A stretch of DNA of 64,000 nucleotides from Lotus japonicus (GCF_012489685.1 NC_080043.1:54272289-54336288); one strand, 5' to 3'. Counted from the first letter of the stretch, positions 46,415 through 58,616 are shown. Program-made: numbers and translations. The notes: a model not told the origin generated them from the letters alone.

Positions 46415-49400
46415 CTTTAGGGTTTAGGTTTTAAGGTTTAGGATTTAGAGAAGTAAAAAAGGATAAAGAGGCCAACATATAGCTTTTGAGAGGACATAAA
46501 TTTAAAATCGATGTTATTAACCCATTGTATGTGATATGAGTTCGCAGAGCACAACTTAAACTAACTACAAATGGAGAATTGTAACGAAATAAGTACATTA
46601 GAACCAAAGGAGAATGAGGCCAACATAAAGCTTTTGAGTGGAGAAATTCCTCTCTAATGACAAAAAAATGTCTTTTTGTACAACCATAAGTTTAAGCTCT
46701 TGATATTTATCCACCGAATGTGATGCAAGTTCGTAGAGCTCAACTTAATGTGGGTAGGACAAAAGGATAAAGATGCGAACATATAGCTTTTGAAAGGACT
46801 TAAAGTTAAAATCGATGTTATTAACCCATTGTATGTGATATGAGTTCGTAGAGCTCAACTGAGACTTACTACAAATGGAGAATTGTAACGAAATAAGTAC
46901 AGTAGAACCAAAGGAGAGTGAGGCCAACATATAGCTTTTGAGTGGAGAAGTTCCTCTCTAATGACAAAAAGTGTCTTGCTGTATCACAATTAGTTTAACC
47001 ACATGATATTCCTCCCCCGAATGTGATGCAAGTTCGTAGAGCTCAACTAAATGTGGGTATGTAGGGTTTAGGGTTTAAGGTTTAGGATTTTGAGTGGTAC
47101 AAAAGGATAAAGAGGCCAACATATAGCTTTTGAGATGATATAAATTTAAAATCGATGACTTCGTAGAGCTCAACTAAAACTTACTACAAATGGAGAATGG
47201 TAACGAAATAAGTACATTAGAACCAAAGGAGGATGAGGCCAACATTTTTTAGTGGAGAAATTCCTCTCTAATGACAAAAATATGTCTTTTTGGACCACCA
47301 TAAGTTTAAGCTCTTGATATTCCTCCACCGAATGTGATGCAAGTTCATAGGGCTCAACTAAATGTGGGTGTGTAGGGTTTAGGGTAGGACAAAAGGAGAA
47401 AGAGGCCAACATATAGCTTATGAAAGGACTTAAAGTTAAAATCAATGTTATTAATCCATTGTATGCGATATGAGTTCGTAGAGCTCAACTGAGACTTACT
47501 ACAAATTGAGGATTGTAACGAAAATAGTACAGCAGAACTAAAGGAGAGTGGGGCCAACATATAGCTTTTGAGTGGAGAAATTCCTCTCTAATGACAAAAA
47601 GTGTCTTGTTGTACCGCAACAAGTTTAACCACATGATATTCCTCCACCGAATGTGATGCAAGTTCGTAGAGCTCAGATATATGTGGGTATGTAGGCTTTA
47701 GGGTTTAGGGTTTAAGGTTTAGGATTTAGACAAGTACAAAAGGATAAAGAGGCCAACATATAGCTTTTGAGAGGACATAAATTTAAAATAGATGTTATTA
47801 ACCCATTGTATGTGATATGAGTTCGCAGAGCACAACTTAAACTAACTACAAATGGAGAATTGTAACGAAATAAGTACATTAGAACCAATGGAGAATGAGG
47901 CCAACATAAAGCTTTTGAGTGGAGAAATTCTTCTCTCATGACAAAAAAATGTCTTTTTGTACCACCATAGGCTTAAGCTCTTGATATTTCTCCACCGAAT
48001 GTGATGCAAGTTCGTAGAGCTCAACTAAATGTGGGTATGTAGGGTTTCGGGTTTAAGATTTAGGATTTGGAGTAGTACAAAAGGATAAAGAGGCCAACAT
48101 ATAGCTTTTGAGAGGACATAAATTTAAAATCGATGACTTTGTAGAGCTCAACTAAAACTTACTACAAATGGAGAATTATAACGAAATAAGTACAATCGAA
48201 CCAAAGCAGAATGAGGCAAACATATAGCTTTTGAGTGGAGAAATTCCTCTCTAATGACAAAAAGTGTCTTGTTGTACCACAATAAGTTTAAGCTCAAGAT
48301 ATTCCTCCACCGAATGTGATGCAAGTTCGTAGAGTTCAACTAAATATGGGTGTGTAAGGTTTAGGGTTTAAGGTTTAGGGTTTAGAGTAGTACAAAAGGA
48401 TAAAGAGGCTAACATATAGCTTTTGAGAGGACATAAATTTAAAATCGATGTTATTAAGTATGTGATATGAGTCCGCAGAGCACAACTTAAACTTACTACA
48501 AATGGAGAATTATGACGAAATAAGTACATTAGAACCAAAGGAGAATGAGGCCAACATATAGCTTTTGAGTGGAGAAATTCCTCTCTAATGACAAAAAGTG
48601 TCTTGTTGTACCACAATAAGTTTAAGTTCATGATATTCCTCCACCGAATGTGATGCAAGTTTGTAGAGCTCAACTAAATGTGGGTGTGTAGGGTTTAGGG
48701 TTTAATGTTTAGGGTTTACAGTAGTACAAAAGGATAAAGAAAGAGGCCAACATATAGCTTTTGAGAGGACATAAATTTAAAATCGATGTTATTAACCCAT
48801 TGTATGTGATATGAGTTCGCAGAGCACAACTAAAACTTAGTACAAATGGGGAATTGTAACGAAATAAGTTCATTAGAATCAAAGGATAATGAGGCCAACG
48901 TATAGCTTTTGAGTGGAGAAATTCCTCTCTAATAAAAAAAAATGTCTTTTTGTACCACCATAAGTTTAAGCTCTTCATATTCCTCCAGCGAATGTGATGC
49001 AAGTTCGTAGAGCTCAACTAAATGTGGGTGTGTAGGGTTTAGGGTAGGACAAAAGGATAAAGAGGCCAACATATAGCTTTTGAAAGGACATAAAGTTAAA
49101 ATCGATGTTATTAATCCATTGTATGTGATATGAGTTCGTAGAGCTCAACTGAGATTTAATACAAATGGCGAATTGTAACGAAATAAGTACATTAGAACCA
49201 AAGGAGAGTAAGGCCAACATATAGCTTTTGAGTGGAAAAATTCCTCTTTAATGACAAAAAGTGTCTCGTTGTACCACAACAGTTTTAACAACATGATATT
49301 CCTTCACCGAATGTGATGCAAGTTCGTAGTGCGCAGATATATGTGGGTATGTAGGCTTTAGGGTTTAGGGTTTAAGGTTTCGGATTTAGAGTAGTACAAA

Positions 49401-52170
49401 AGGATAAATAGGCCAACATATAGCTTGTGAGATGACATAAATTTAAAATCGATGTTATTAACCCATTGTATGTGATATGAGTTCGCAGAGCACACCTTAA
49501 ACTTACTTCAAATGGAGAATTGTAACGAAATAAGTACATTAGAACCAAAGGAGAATGAGGCCAACATATAGCTTTGGAGTGGAGAAATTCCTCTTTAATG
49601 ACAAAAAGTGTCATGTTGTACCACAATAAGTTTAAGCTCACGATATTACTCCACCGAATGTGCTGGAAGTTCGTAGAACTCAACTAAATGTGGGTGTGTA
49701 GGGTTTAGGGTTTAATGTTAGGGTTTCCAATAGTACAAAAGGATAAAGAGGCCAACATATAGCTTTTGAGATGACATAAATTTAAAATCGATGTTATTAA
49801 CCCAATGTATGAGATATGAGTTCGCATAGCACAACTAAAACTTACTAAAAATGGAGAATTGTAACAAAATAAGTACATTAGAACCAAAGGAGAATGAGAC
49901 CAACATATTTGAGTGGAGAAAATCCTCTCTAATGACAAAAAAATGTCTTTTTGTACCACCTTAAGTTTAAGCTCTTGATATTCCCGAATGTGATGCAAGT
50001 TCGTAGAGCTCAACTAAATGTGGGTGTCTAGGGTTTAGGGTAGGACAAAAGGATAAAGAGGCCAACATAAAGCTTATGAAAGGACTTAAAGTAAAAATCG
50101 ATGTTATTAATCCATTGTATGTGATATGAGTTCGTAGAGCTCAACTGAGACTTACTAGAAACTGAGAATTGTAACGAAAATAGTACAGCAGAACTAAAGG
50201 AGAGTGAGGCCAACATATAACTTTTGAGTGGAGAAATTCCTCTCTAATAACAAAAAGTGTCTTGTTGTACCGCAACAAGTTTAACCACATGATATTCCTC
50301 CACCGAATGTGATGCAAGTTCGTAGAGCTCAGATATATATGGGTATGTAGGCTTTAGGTTTTAGGGTTTAAGGTTTAGGATTTAGAGAAGTACAAAAGGA
50401 TGAAGAGGCCAACATATAGCTTTTGAGAGGACATAAATTTAAAATCGATGTTATTAACCCATTGTATGTGATATGAGTTCGCAGAGCACAACTTAAACTA
50501 AGTACAAATGGAGAATTGTAACGAAATAAGTACATTAGAACCAAAGGAGAATGAGGCCAACATAAAGCTTTTGAGTGGAGAAATTCCTCTCGAATGACAA
50601 AAAAATGTCTTTTTGTACCACCATAAGTTTAAGCTCTTGATATTTCTCCACTGAATGTGATGCAAGTTCGTAGAGCTCAACTAAATGTGGGTAGGACAAA
50701 AGGATAAAGAGGCGAACATATAGCTTTTGAAAGGACTTAAAGTTAAAATCGATGTTATTAATCCATTGTATGTGATATGAGTTCGTAGAGCTCAACTGAG
50801 ACTTACTACAAATGGAGAATTGTACCGAAATAAGTACAGTAGAACCAAAGGAGAGTGAGGCCAACATACAGCTTTTGAGTGGAGAAGTTCCTCTCTAATG
50901 ACAAAAAGTGTCTTGTTGTACCACAATAAGTTTAAGCTCATGATATTCCTCCACCGAATGTGATGCAAGTTCGTAGAGCTCAGATATATGTGGGTGTGTA
51001 GGCTTTAGGGTTTAGGGTTTAAGGTTTAGGATTTAGAGAAGTACAAAAGGATAAAGAGACCAACATATAGCTTTTGAGAGGACATAAATTTAAATCGATT
51101 ACTTCGTAGAGCTCAACTAAAACTTACTACAAATGGAGAATTATAACGAAATAAGTACAGTCGAACCAAAGCAGAATGAGACAAACATATAGCTTTTGAG
51201 TGGAGAAATTCCTCTCTAATGACAAAAAGTGTCTTGTTGTACCACAATAATTATAAGCTCATCATATTCCTCCACCGAATGTGATGCAAGTTCGTAGAGC
51301 TCAACTAAATATGGGTGTGTAAGGTTTAGGGTTTAAGGTTTAGGGTTTAGAGTAGTACAAAAGGATAAGGAGGCTAACATATAGCTTTTGAGAGGACATA
51401 AATTTAAAATCGATGTTATTAACCCATTGTATGTGATATGAGTTCGTAGAGCTCAACTAAAACTTACTACAAATGGAGAATTGTAATGAAATAAGTACTG
51501 TAGAACCAAAGGAGAATGAGGCCAACATATAGCTTTTGACTGGAGAAATTCCTCTCTAATGACAAAAAGTGTCTTGTTGTACCACAATAAGTTTAAGCTC
51601 ATGATATTCCTCCACCGAATGTGATGCAAGTTCGTAGAGCTCAACTAAATGTGGGTGTGTAGGGTTTAGGGTTTAAGGTTTAGTAATGCAAAAGGATAAA
51701 GTGGCCAACATATAGCTTTTGAGATGACATAAATTTAAAATCGATGTTATTAACCCATTGTATGTGATATGAGTTCGCAAAGCTCCACTAAAACTTACTA
51801 CAAATGGAGAATTGTAACGAAATAAGTACATTAGAACCAAAGGAGAATGAGGCCAACATATAGCTTTTGGGTGGAGAAATTCCTCTCTAATGACAAAAAA
51901 TGTTTTTTTTATACCACCATAAGTTTAAGCTCATGATATTCCTCCACTGAATATGATGCAAGTTCGTAGAGCTCAACTAAATGAGGGTGTTTTGAGTTTA
52001 GGGTTTAGGGTTTAGGGTAGGACAAAAGGATAAAGGGGCCAACATATAGCGTTTGAGATGACATAAATTTAAAATCGATGTTATTAATCAATTGTATGTC
52101 ATATGAGTTCGTAGAGCTCAACTAAAACTAACTTACTACAAATGGAGAATTGTAAAGAAATAAGTATTAT
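46415..52170 (+). repeat. Tandem satellite array, right block
   Basis: About 17 monomers of the same satellite and orientation resume after F. Several are shortened: at ~47155, ~48130 and ~51095 a deletion joins AAATCGATGACTT (or similar) to TCGTAGAGCTC. A monomer lacking ~9 bases after GTTATTAA at ~48455 shares that gap with one at ~34545, about 3.26 kb away when F is removed, so longer-range duplications exist here too. The block ends near 52170, seven bases before an H-family LTR. Confidence 0.95.
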
Positions 52171-52176
52171 ATTACC

Positions 52177-53501
52177 TGTGGCGTCCCTCTTTCACAAGTG
52201 ACATATTCACCCAACACCTATCACTTATGAATGAGTGAGCCGTTTTTTTTTATCGCATTACTGTTAGCCTTAGTGTTACCGTTCTAATAATGCATCGATT
52301 CAGAGACCACTTACGACTTCTTACAGTCGTAGAGTTCCCCTCTAACCTTTTCAGATGGATGACACTACACCTAAAGACAAGCAAGTTAGCACACAATGAA
52401 ACATTAAACACATAGCATACGTGGCCAAGGCCACTATAAGTTCGAATGACAGAAACAAGAGAGCGTTCAAGTGCGGGTATACACATCCCCCACAAGGCAT
52501 CATCAAACATAAACTTAATTAATTAAGAAAACTGGTGAGAAACATCATCGGACCATACGACTTCACTCCCCAACCTCCTCCTCTTCTGGATCCTCTTCCA
52601 TGTCACCACTACTCCCCTCCTCCGGCACTGGCATAGGCACTCTCTCTCCCAAACCGGGTTTCACGAACCGCTGTCTGTAGATTCGGGCGTCTTTGGAAAA
52701 GCTTGGTGACCGCACCCTCTTCCTTGCTGTTGACCTGAGACGAGGCGCAGTCCTCCGGGGCGGAGAACCTAATGGCTCCTGAGGTGCTTGATTAGGCGCA
52801 AAGAGCTCTTGTGGGCTCCTGACTCGGATCGGCACGGGTTAGAATGGCTCCTCCTGGGGCATAAGGTCCACACCAACCTGCGCATCGGGACACAATCTGG
52901 CCTGGGGCGCTGGATCCACCTCCGGCGGAGGCTGTGGTGGCGGATCAGGAACGGGCGGACGGAACCTCCGGGCATGCCTCGACATATAGAATGGGAACAT
53001 GAGGGGTTTGGTCACTGGGTAGCCAAGCTCATCTGATCCGGGTACCCTGCACCACAACATGGTCAGTCCAGAATAAAAACAGAAACCGGTAGCGGGGTCA
53101 AGGTGCCAGCCAATACGGGACGGGAAGTCAGCATGAATGGCGAGTACTGGAGGGAGGCTCATCCTCTAACCTGTGATCTGCTTTATAGTAAAAATAATGC
53201 AAGGGTGAGTCAAACGCGACTTTGCAGAAGCCACATGTCAAATAAAATAAACGATAAAGTTCAAGATAACATACTATTAAAAACAAGCATGTTAACAAGC
53301 ACATACAAATCACACATAGTATTAGGTTTTATCGCCTTATACATTCGTCCTTCGAATTGACTTCTCTCACTACTTCTTTACGAAATGGTGAGTTCATCGC
53401 CAACCTTTTTAATTATATTTATCATGTGATGAGTATATTTTATGGGGCCCGAAGCCTTAGCTTCTTTTAATCTTCGAAAAGTCGTCTCGGGAACATGGAC
53501 A
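52177..53501 (-). repeat. H-family LTR, right copy (1,325 bp, solo or truncated)
   Basis: It runs from TGTGGCGTCCC to ATGGACA and aligns with 17533-18793, so the same LTR family flanks the satellite on both sides, in the same orientation. No PBS or gag is attached: satellite lies on the low side and LTR G starts two bases after the high side. Flanking pentamers (TTACC and CTGTA) do not match, so a clean solo LTR is not proven. The TATA-like box reads ATAAAATA at ~53440. Confidence 0.8.
52563..53162 (-). pseudogene. LTR-embedded ORF, H family, right copy (one stop)
   Basis: The sense ATG at 53162 begins MSLPPVLAIHADFPSR. The frame stays open for 107 codons to an in-frame TAA (52839-52841), then continues in the same frame to 52563 (PIRVRSPQELFAP, then SFSKDARIYRQRFVKPGLGE) and ends in an acidic run EEDPEEEEVGE. 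Total ~199 codons, with proline-rich stretches (PPVPDPPPQPPPEVDP). The left copy has codons for Arg-Ala at the stop, so the stop is a lesion of this copy. The left copy's possible intron is conserved here, although the donor has changed to GAAT/GTATAA. Unknown protein; likely in the element leader upstream of gag. Confidence 0.55.
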
Positions 53502-54083
53502 CTGTAAGGCCCTAAACTCATTTTATATTATTCAAGTGGAAAATGAATAAAAATGAAGGTTTTGACAAGGTTTGAGTTTTGACAGATTCTGAATGTCACT
53601 TTGTACGAAAATTTAGAGGGTCGTAACGACCTAATTTGGGAAAACTTCCTTCATGAGAGTGGTAACCCTTTACGTTAAGAAAATTCTGCAAGTGGTTTCA
53701 AATCATTCCAATCTCTTTAGCTCGAGATATCTTAGTTTTAGTGACGATGGTTTTGGCTGTACAGTGCCAGCGGATTAATTTGTTAATTTTTCTTTTAATT
53801 CCGATTTTACTTTTATTTTTAATGAAAAGGGATTAAGTTTCCATTTAGTTCAGACCTTCTTAAGTGTGTGATTAGTGGGTCTAGGGCTTGCCTTGTTTTG
53901 GGCTTAAATAGAAGAAAAATCAAACCCTAGCCCATCTATAGTGTAGTCGCATGTTGACAAGGGGTGACGGGGGGGAAGAAACCCTTATTTTTCCTCCTCA
54001 TGCAGAAATAGAAGTGCTTCACTCACGTAAGAAAAACAGAAGAGAAGAAAAGAAAAGAAAGAAGAGAGAAAGAAGGGAGAGGC

Positions 54084-54896
54084 TGTAAGACCTGGATTTT
54101 CAGAACAAGTTAATTTCCGACTCACGCGTAGAATCAATGTGAGCGTGACAGGAGTTTGGTATTAGAGAAAGATTAATGAAGAAGAAAGTTCAGGAATTAC
54201 TTGAGGAATGTTGCGTAGTTGCTTTCGGAGTTAGTACGAGTCGTCTGCACATCTGCCTTATGGCGAGCGTGTCCAGAATAGGCTTTTTCGCTTCTAGAGC
54301 AACGTTTTAAGGGAGATTTCTAATCCTTGGAAAATTTAAAGATTCTCTTTATTTTTCCTTCGACCAGCGTTTCATTTCGGAACTCTGGACTGTACGCACG
54401 ATAGTATTCACTTTTCGGAAGTTCGCCGACGCTAATTTCTTTGCTTCAAAACCCTAGATTCGAGCGATGGATGAAGACTTTTTCTATTCGGGAGTTCTAA
54501 CGGACTTTCCGTCCGCGATGCCAGATTTGTTTCGACATTTCCAATCTTTCTTCAGAAGGAAGTTTTGTCGTCCGGCGATCACAGCAAAAAGTAGTTTTTC
54601 GGGACAGATTTAACTTACACCGCTTTTGAGATTTTCGATATCGTTTTTCCCATATCATAGATATTTGTTTTGAGTTCTGGATTTCTGACGCCAGAATCTC
54701 TCTTAGAATTCCTTGGTGAACGTACTGCAAAAACCGGAATCGCGAAATTTTCATTTTCCCGGGATTTCGCCCGCCTATAAATAGGCGAAAAAGCAAAATA
54801 TCTTCCATTTTCCTCCATTAGTGGCCCAAATTCGTGGAGAGCAAGGGGGGAGGAGATTTTCGCGAAAACTTGACCAATCTTCGCGTAGTTCGTCTG
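54084..54896 (+). repeat. LTR D, 5' fragment
   Basis: It begins TGTAAGACCTGG after the duplicated GAGGC (54079-54083) and matches the reverse complement of the outer part of LTR E (58616 leftwards). It contains the TATA-like CCTATAAATAGG at 54774-54785. It stops at TTCGTC, where E begins; in LTR E the sequence at this place continues CCTACTTCTAGG. LTR D is therefore a relative of E in opposite orientation. Confidence 0.8.
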
Positions 54897-55440
54897 TAAC
54901 ATCCCGATTTCCAGGTGTCACTTTAGTAACCAAAAATAATCTTTACGCGGAAAACAGGTAATTTTTTTTCGTTTTCTTTCCCTTAAATCAAAACGATAAG
55001 GAAGTAAAGACAAAACTCAACTACTAAACTAACCGATATACAACATATATACATGTACAGCCTCAGCTGCACTCCATGTCACGCGCACTCGCAGTGACTC
55101 CAAAGCAGTGTGCCCGTAGGCAAATATATACAGACCCAGAAGTGTAAGTGAGAAAATTATAATTACAAACCACTAGGAGAAAGTCGGCCTCAATATGGCC
55201 TAAGCAAAGACCCCTAAGGTCCAACTGACTCACTGTGATCCCTCAGTAAGAGAACCACACGAAAAGTCATGCGTCGGAAACCTACCCGATCCCAAAAGCA
55301 AAACGAATCAGAGCTCTACACAAAACATGACGCCTGCCCAAACCTAACCTCCAGTGCCAAACCCAACACGATCTGAAGTCGGCAAGTTGAAGCTCAACTC
55401 CATGCGCCATAGAACTCCTTTCGTCAGACGTCCACGCTCG

Positions 55441-55593
55441 TCAGTCCGGTCCTCCACGACCCTTCCCCGATACGTCGCCCGGTGACCAGCAACATCGATC
55501 ACCCAAGCGGTGGGGCATCCCGATCCTGCAGCTCATATCTGATCCCCCCCCCCCCGAGGGAGGGACCACCGAGAACCAGTCGGCCATCGACAT
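55441..55593 (-). pseudogene. LTR-embedded ORF remnant in LTR E
   Basis: The minus-strand ATG at 55593, directly after CTGCCAG, starts MSMADWFSVVPPSGG, close to ADWFTMVHPSGG of the F ORF. A run of 12 G (plus-strand C run 55544-55555) replaces the 7 G of F and shifts the frame. In the shifted frame IRYEL follows, matching IRYEM of F. The remaining sequence has further stops. Confidence 0.55.
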
Positions 55594-55830
55594 CTGGCAG
55601 CAGGCCGACCGCCCAAACACAAACATACAAACAAAGCCAAGGCGCTAGGGTCAACTCACAGCAATAAGTACATATACACTCAACATGTGACAGGGTATAT
55701 ATATAAGTTGTTATATAAGCATATAAGTAATCCTAGCATGTTATGGCTCTAACATTGCTTCAATAAACAAACAGCACACAGTCTCAGTCAGCATGAATGT
55801 ATGCGTGAAATGCACAATATGAATCCGGAT

Positions 55831-56074
55831 TTGTGACGCATTCCCGTTCGCCACAAGTGAAGCATTCCCGTTCTTCACTATGGATGGACCATTCCCGTTA
55901 TCCATCCTGGATGAAATCCATCCTGGATGAACCATTCCCGTTATTCATCCTTGGTGAACCATTCCCGTTATTCACCATATGATGAACCATTCCCGTTATT
56001 CATCATTTATGCAAGGTGAACCATTCCCGTTATTCACCATGATATGCACAGGTGAACCATTCCCGTTATTCACC
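55831..56074 (-). repeat. Array of eight stem-loops with constant loop and changing stems
   Basis: Each unit is a 6-8 bp inverted repeat around a 12-base loop, plus-strand CCATTCCCGTTA (GCATTCCCGTTC in the first two). Stems on the plus strand: TTGTG/CACAA plus one further pair (55831-55856), AGTGAA/TTCACT (55856-55879), GGATGGA/TCCATCC (55882-55907), GGATGAA/TTCATCC (55925-55950), TGGTGAA/TTCACCA (55952-55977), ATGATGAA/TTCATCAT (55979-56006), GGTGAA/TTCACC (56015-56038 and 56051-56074). Stem sequence varies while pairing is kept. The sense strand of the LTR is minus, where the loop reads TAACGGGAATGG. Function unknown. Confidence 0.85.
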
Positions 56075-56165
56075 CGATTGAATGCAACGTGGTTAGCCAA
56101 ACAACGAATCGCCCATACCACGAAAGTGTTTAGCTCACAACCCAATCTCAACAAACTCATGAGTT

Positions 56166-56475
56166 AGTGTCGGTCAATACAACACAACTCGGAGTAAGTG
56201 TCGGTCAATACAACACAGCTCCACCAACAAGAATACACAAGAGTCTAGTGTCGGTCAATACAACACAGCCCAAACAACAAGAGCGCTAAGTGTCGGTCAA
56301 TACAACACAGCTCCACCAACAAGAATACACAAGGGTCTAGTGTTGGTCAATACAACACAGCCCAAACAACAAGAGCGCTAAGTGTCGGTCAATACAACAC
56401 CGCTCCAACAACAAGAGAACCCAAGGGATTAGTGTCGGTCAATACAACACAACCCCATCAACAAGAGTACGTAAA
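56166..56475 (-). repeat. Minisatellite with alternating 42- and 50-bp units
   Basis: Seven copies of AGTGTCGGTCAATACAACAC start near 56166, 56198, 56247, 56289, 56339, 56381 and 56431. Spacers alternate between AGCTCCACCAACAAGAATAC-type and AGCCCAAACAACAAGAGCG-type, giving a 92-bp dimer period. Each core has GTGT and ACAC ends that could pair. Confidence 0.85.
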
Positions 56476-58616
56476 GTACTCGGTGACTTTCAATCATCAC
56501 CATAGCTCACCTTAGTGGCTTTCCCCAATTCCAATAACTCACAACAAAGGTCGACTTTTCCCCGTCTTTCGTAAATATTTTCCCCTTCAGTTTTCCTATA
56601 CTTAAACGTTAATAAAAATGATTTCAATTCAGATTAGTCAGGTTATGAGTTTATTTCTCAAAATCTAGGTTTCCCAAGTCTTTAGTTTTCGAAATTCTAA
56701 TCCTTCTACGTTTTCCGAAAACCAACCACCCAAAAGAAGTTTCCCGGGGAAAGTCTAAGTAAACCAACAAATACCAACCAGGCTAGGTCTCAAACCCCTC
56801 ATTTGGACTTGCCTAGGGTTGCTCATCCAACCCAAAATATCAAAGATCACCAGATCAATGAATCTCCACTCCGAAGTCGCGTCAAAACGCTCAATTCAAC
56901 ACAACATCACATCATAAGTTATGAAAACATTAATAACAATAAACCATCATCATAATCAATATCATAGAAAAGCATAAGTCGAATTTATCGATGCCTATCA
57001 TGCAATCATAGCTAATATATATGTAAGTTGCCCTAACCTCGAGCTGTTCCAGCTTCGCAAACAAAGTTCTCCTCAAACAATTGCTCTGAGTATTCCAAAG
57101 TTCCTTCAACTGAACCTCGGAGGAAAACAAAGCAGAAACCAAACAAAATCGATTAGTTCGATCGCAAAACAATACATAAACGATAGACAAAGCATTAAAG
57201 CTTCAGAATACGACAATCGGGTACGAAAGGACAAGTTTTCGAAAACGAAAAACTCCCCCCTAAAGGTAATAACCCACGGCCTCAAAGGAAAAAGGGCTTC
57301 GACTCTTTTCATTCGATCAAATCAATTCACAAGGTAGTTTTAGGGTAAAACTAAGGCAAAGAAACTGTCAGAACAATTTTCGGACAATCGGGCCGAAATA
57401 CGACTATCCAGGGACATTTTGGTCCAAAATAAAGGCTCAAAACTTCAAAGTTATCAGTTCTGAAAACAAATTTGACAGCAATGATCCTCATGACATCCGT
57501 GACAACAAATCCTAAAGGCACGAAGTCAGATTAAGTCTTTTCGACAATAAAGTTTCGAAATGTGAGACAAAAAGGGTTTTGAAACAGTTTTTCAGATCCT
57601 GGACAACTGGATCACAATCAGCGTTTACTGACAGAGGTTTTAGACTCAGGGGAACGTAAGGAACATAACCCAACCAAGAAATCGAAGAAATCAGACCATT
57701 TTAGAAAAAGCTCAAAACTGTGAGCACAGAAACGACTTCAGAAACGCAACAGAAACAACAATCAGAGGTAGGAATCGTGTTAGTTACCTCGATACCTAGA
57801 AGTAGGGACGAACTGCACGAAGATTGGTCAAGTTTTCGCGAAAATCTCCTCCCCCCTTGCTCTCCACGAAATTCAGCCACAAAAGGAAGAAAATGAAGAA
57901 ATTTTTGCTTTTTGAGCTATTTATAGGCAGGCGAAATCGCGGGAAAATGAAAATTTCGCGATTCCGATTTTTGCAGCACGATCACCGTGGAATTCTAAGA
58001 GAGATTCTGGCGTCAGAATTCCAGAACTCAAAACAAATATCTAAGATTTGGGAAAAACGATATCCAAAACGCCAAAAGCGGTGTAAGTTAGTCTGTCCCG
58101 AAAAACTACTTTTTGCTGTGATGCTCAGACGACAAAACTTCCAACAGAAGAAAGATTGGAAATGTCGAAACAATTCTGGCAACACGGACGGAATCTTCGT
58201 TAGATGTCCCGAATAGAAAAAGTCTTCATCCTTCGCTCAAAACTAAGGTTTCGAAGCAAAGAAATTAGCGTCGGCGGACATCCGAAAAGTTAAACCTATC
58301 GTGCGTACAGTCCAGAGTTCCGAAATGAAACGCTGGTCGATGGAAAAATAAAGAGAAACTTTAAATTTTCCAAGAGTTCGAAATCTCACTTAAAACGTTG
58401 CTTTAAGAGCGAAATAGCCTATTCTGGACATGCTCGCCATAAGGCAGGTGTGCAGACGACTCGCACTAGCTCCGAAAGAAACAACGCCACATTCCTCGAG
58501 CAATTCCTGAACTTTCTTCTTCATTAATCTTTCTCAAATATTAAACTCCTGTCACGCTTACACTGATTCCACGCGTGAGTCGGAAATTAACTTGTTCCGA
58601 AAGTCCGGGTCTTACA

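Larger units (their letters stand above)
54897..58616 (-). repeat. 3' LTR of element E (3,720 bp)
   Basis: On the minus strand it begins TGTAAGACCCGG at 58616 and ends GATGTTACA at 54897. It has a TATA-like box (57918-57927), a possible splice donor CGAG/GTAAC (57788/57787), a 42/50-bp minisatellite (56166-56470), a stem-loop array (55831-56074), a possible acceptor CTGCCAG (ending at 55594) and a decayed ORF. It is related to the F LTR but diverged, and F lacks both tandem arrays. Confidence 0.85.

Noticed and set aside
19266..51644. Dozens of similar 60-110-codon minus-strand ORFs across the satellite, in two recurrent types
   Set aside because: They follow the monomer period (333 = 3 x 111), end at the same telomere-like tract, and shift or break whenever monomer length changes. 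No start context or domain is seen. They are copies of one chance frame.
52177..53501. Clean solo LTR created by LTR-LTR recombination
   Set aside because: Flanking pentamers TTACC and CTGTA do not match and the right flank is another LTR, so this cannot be claimed.
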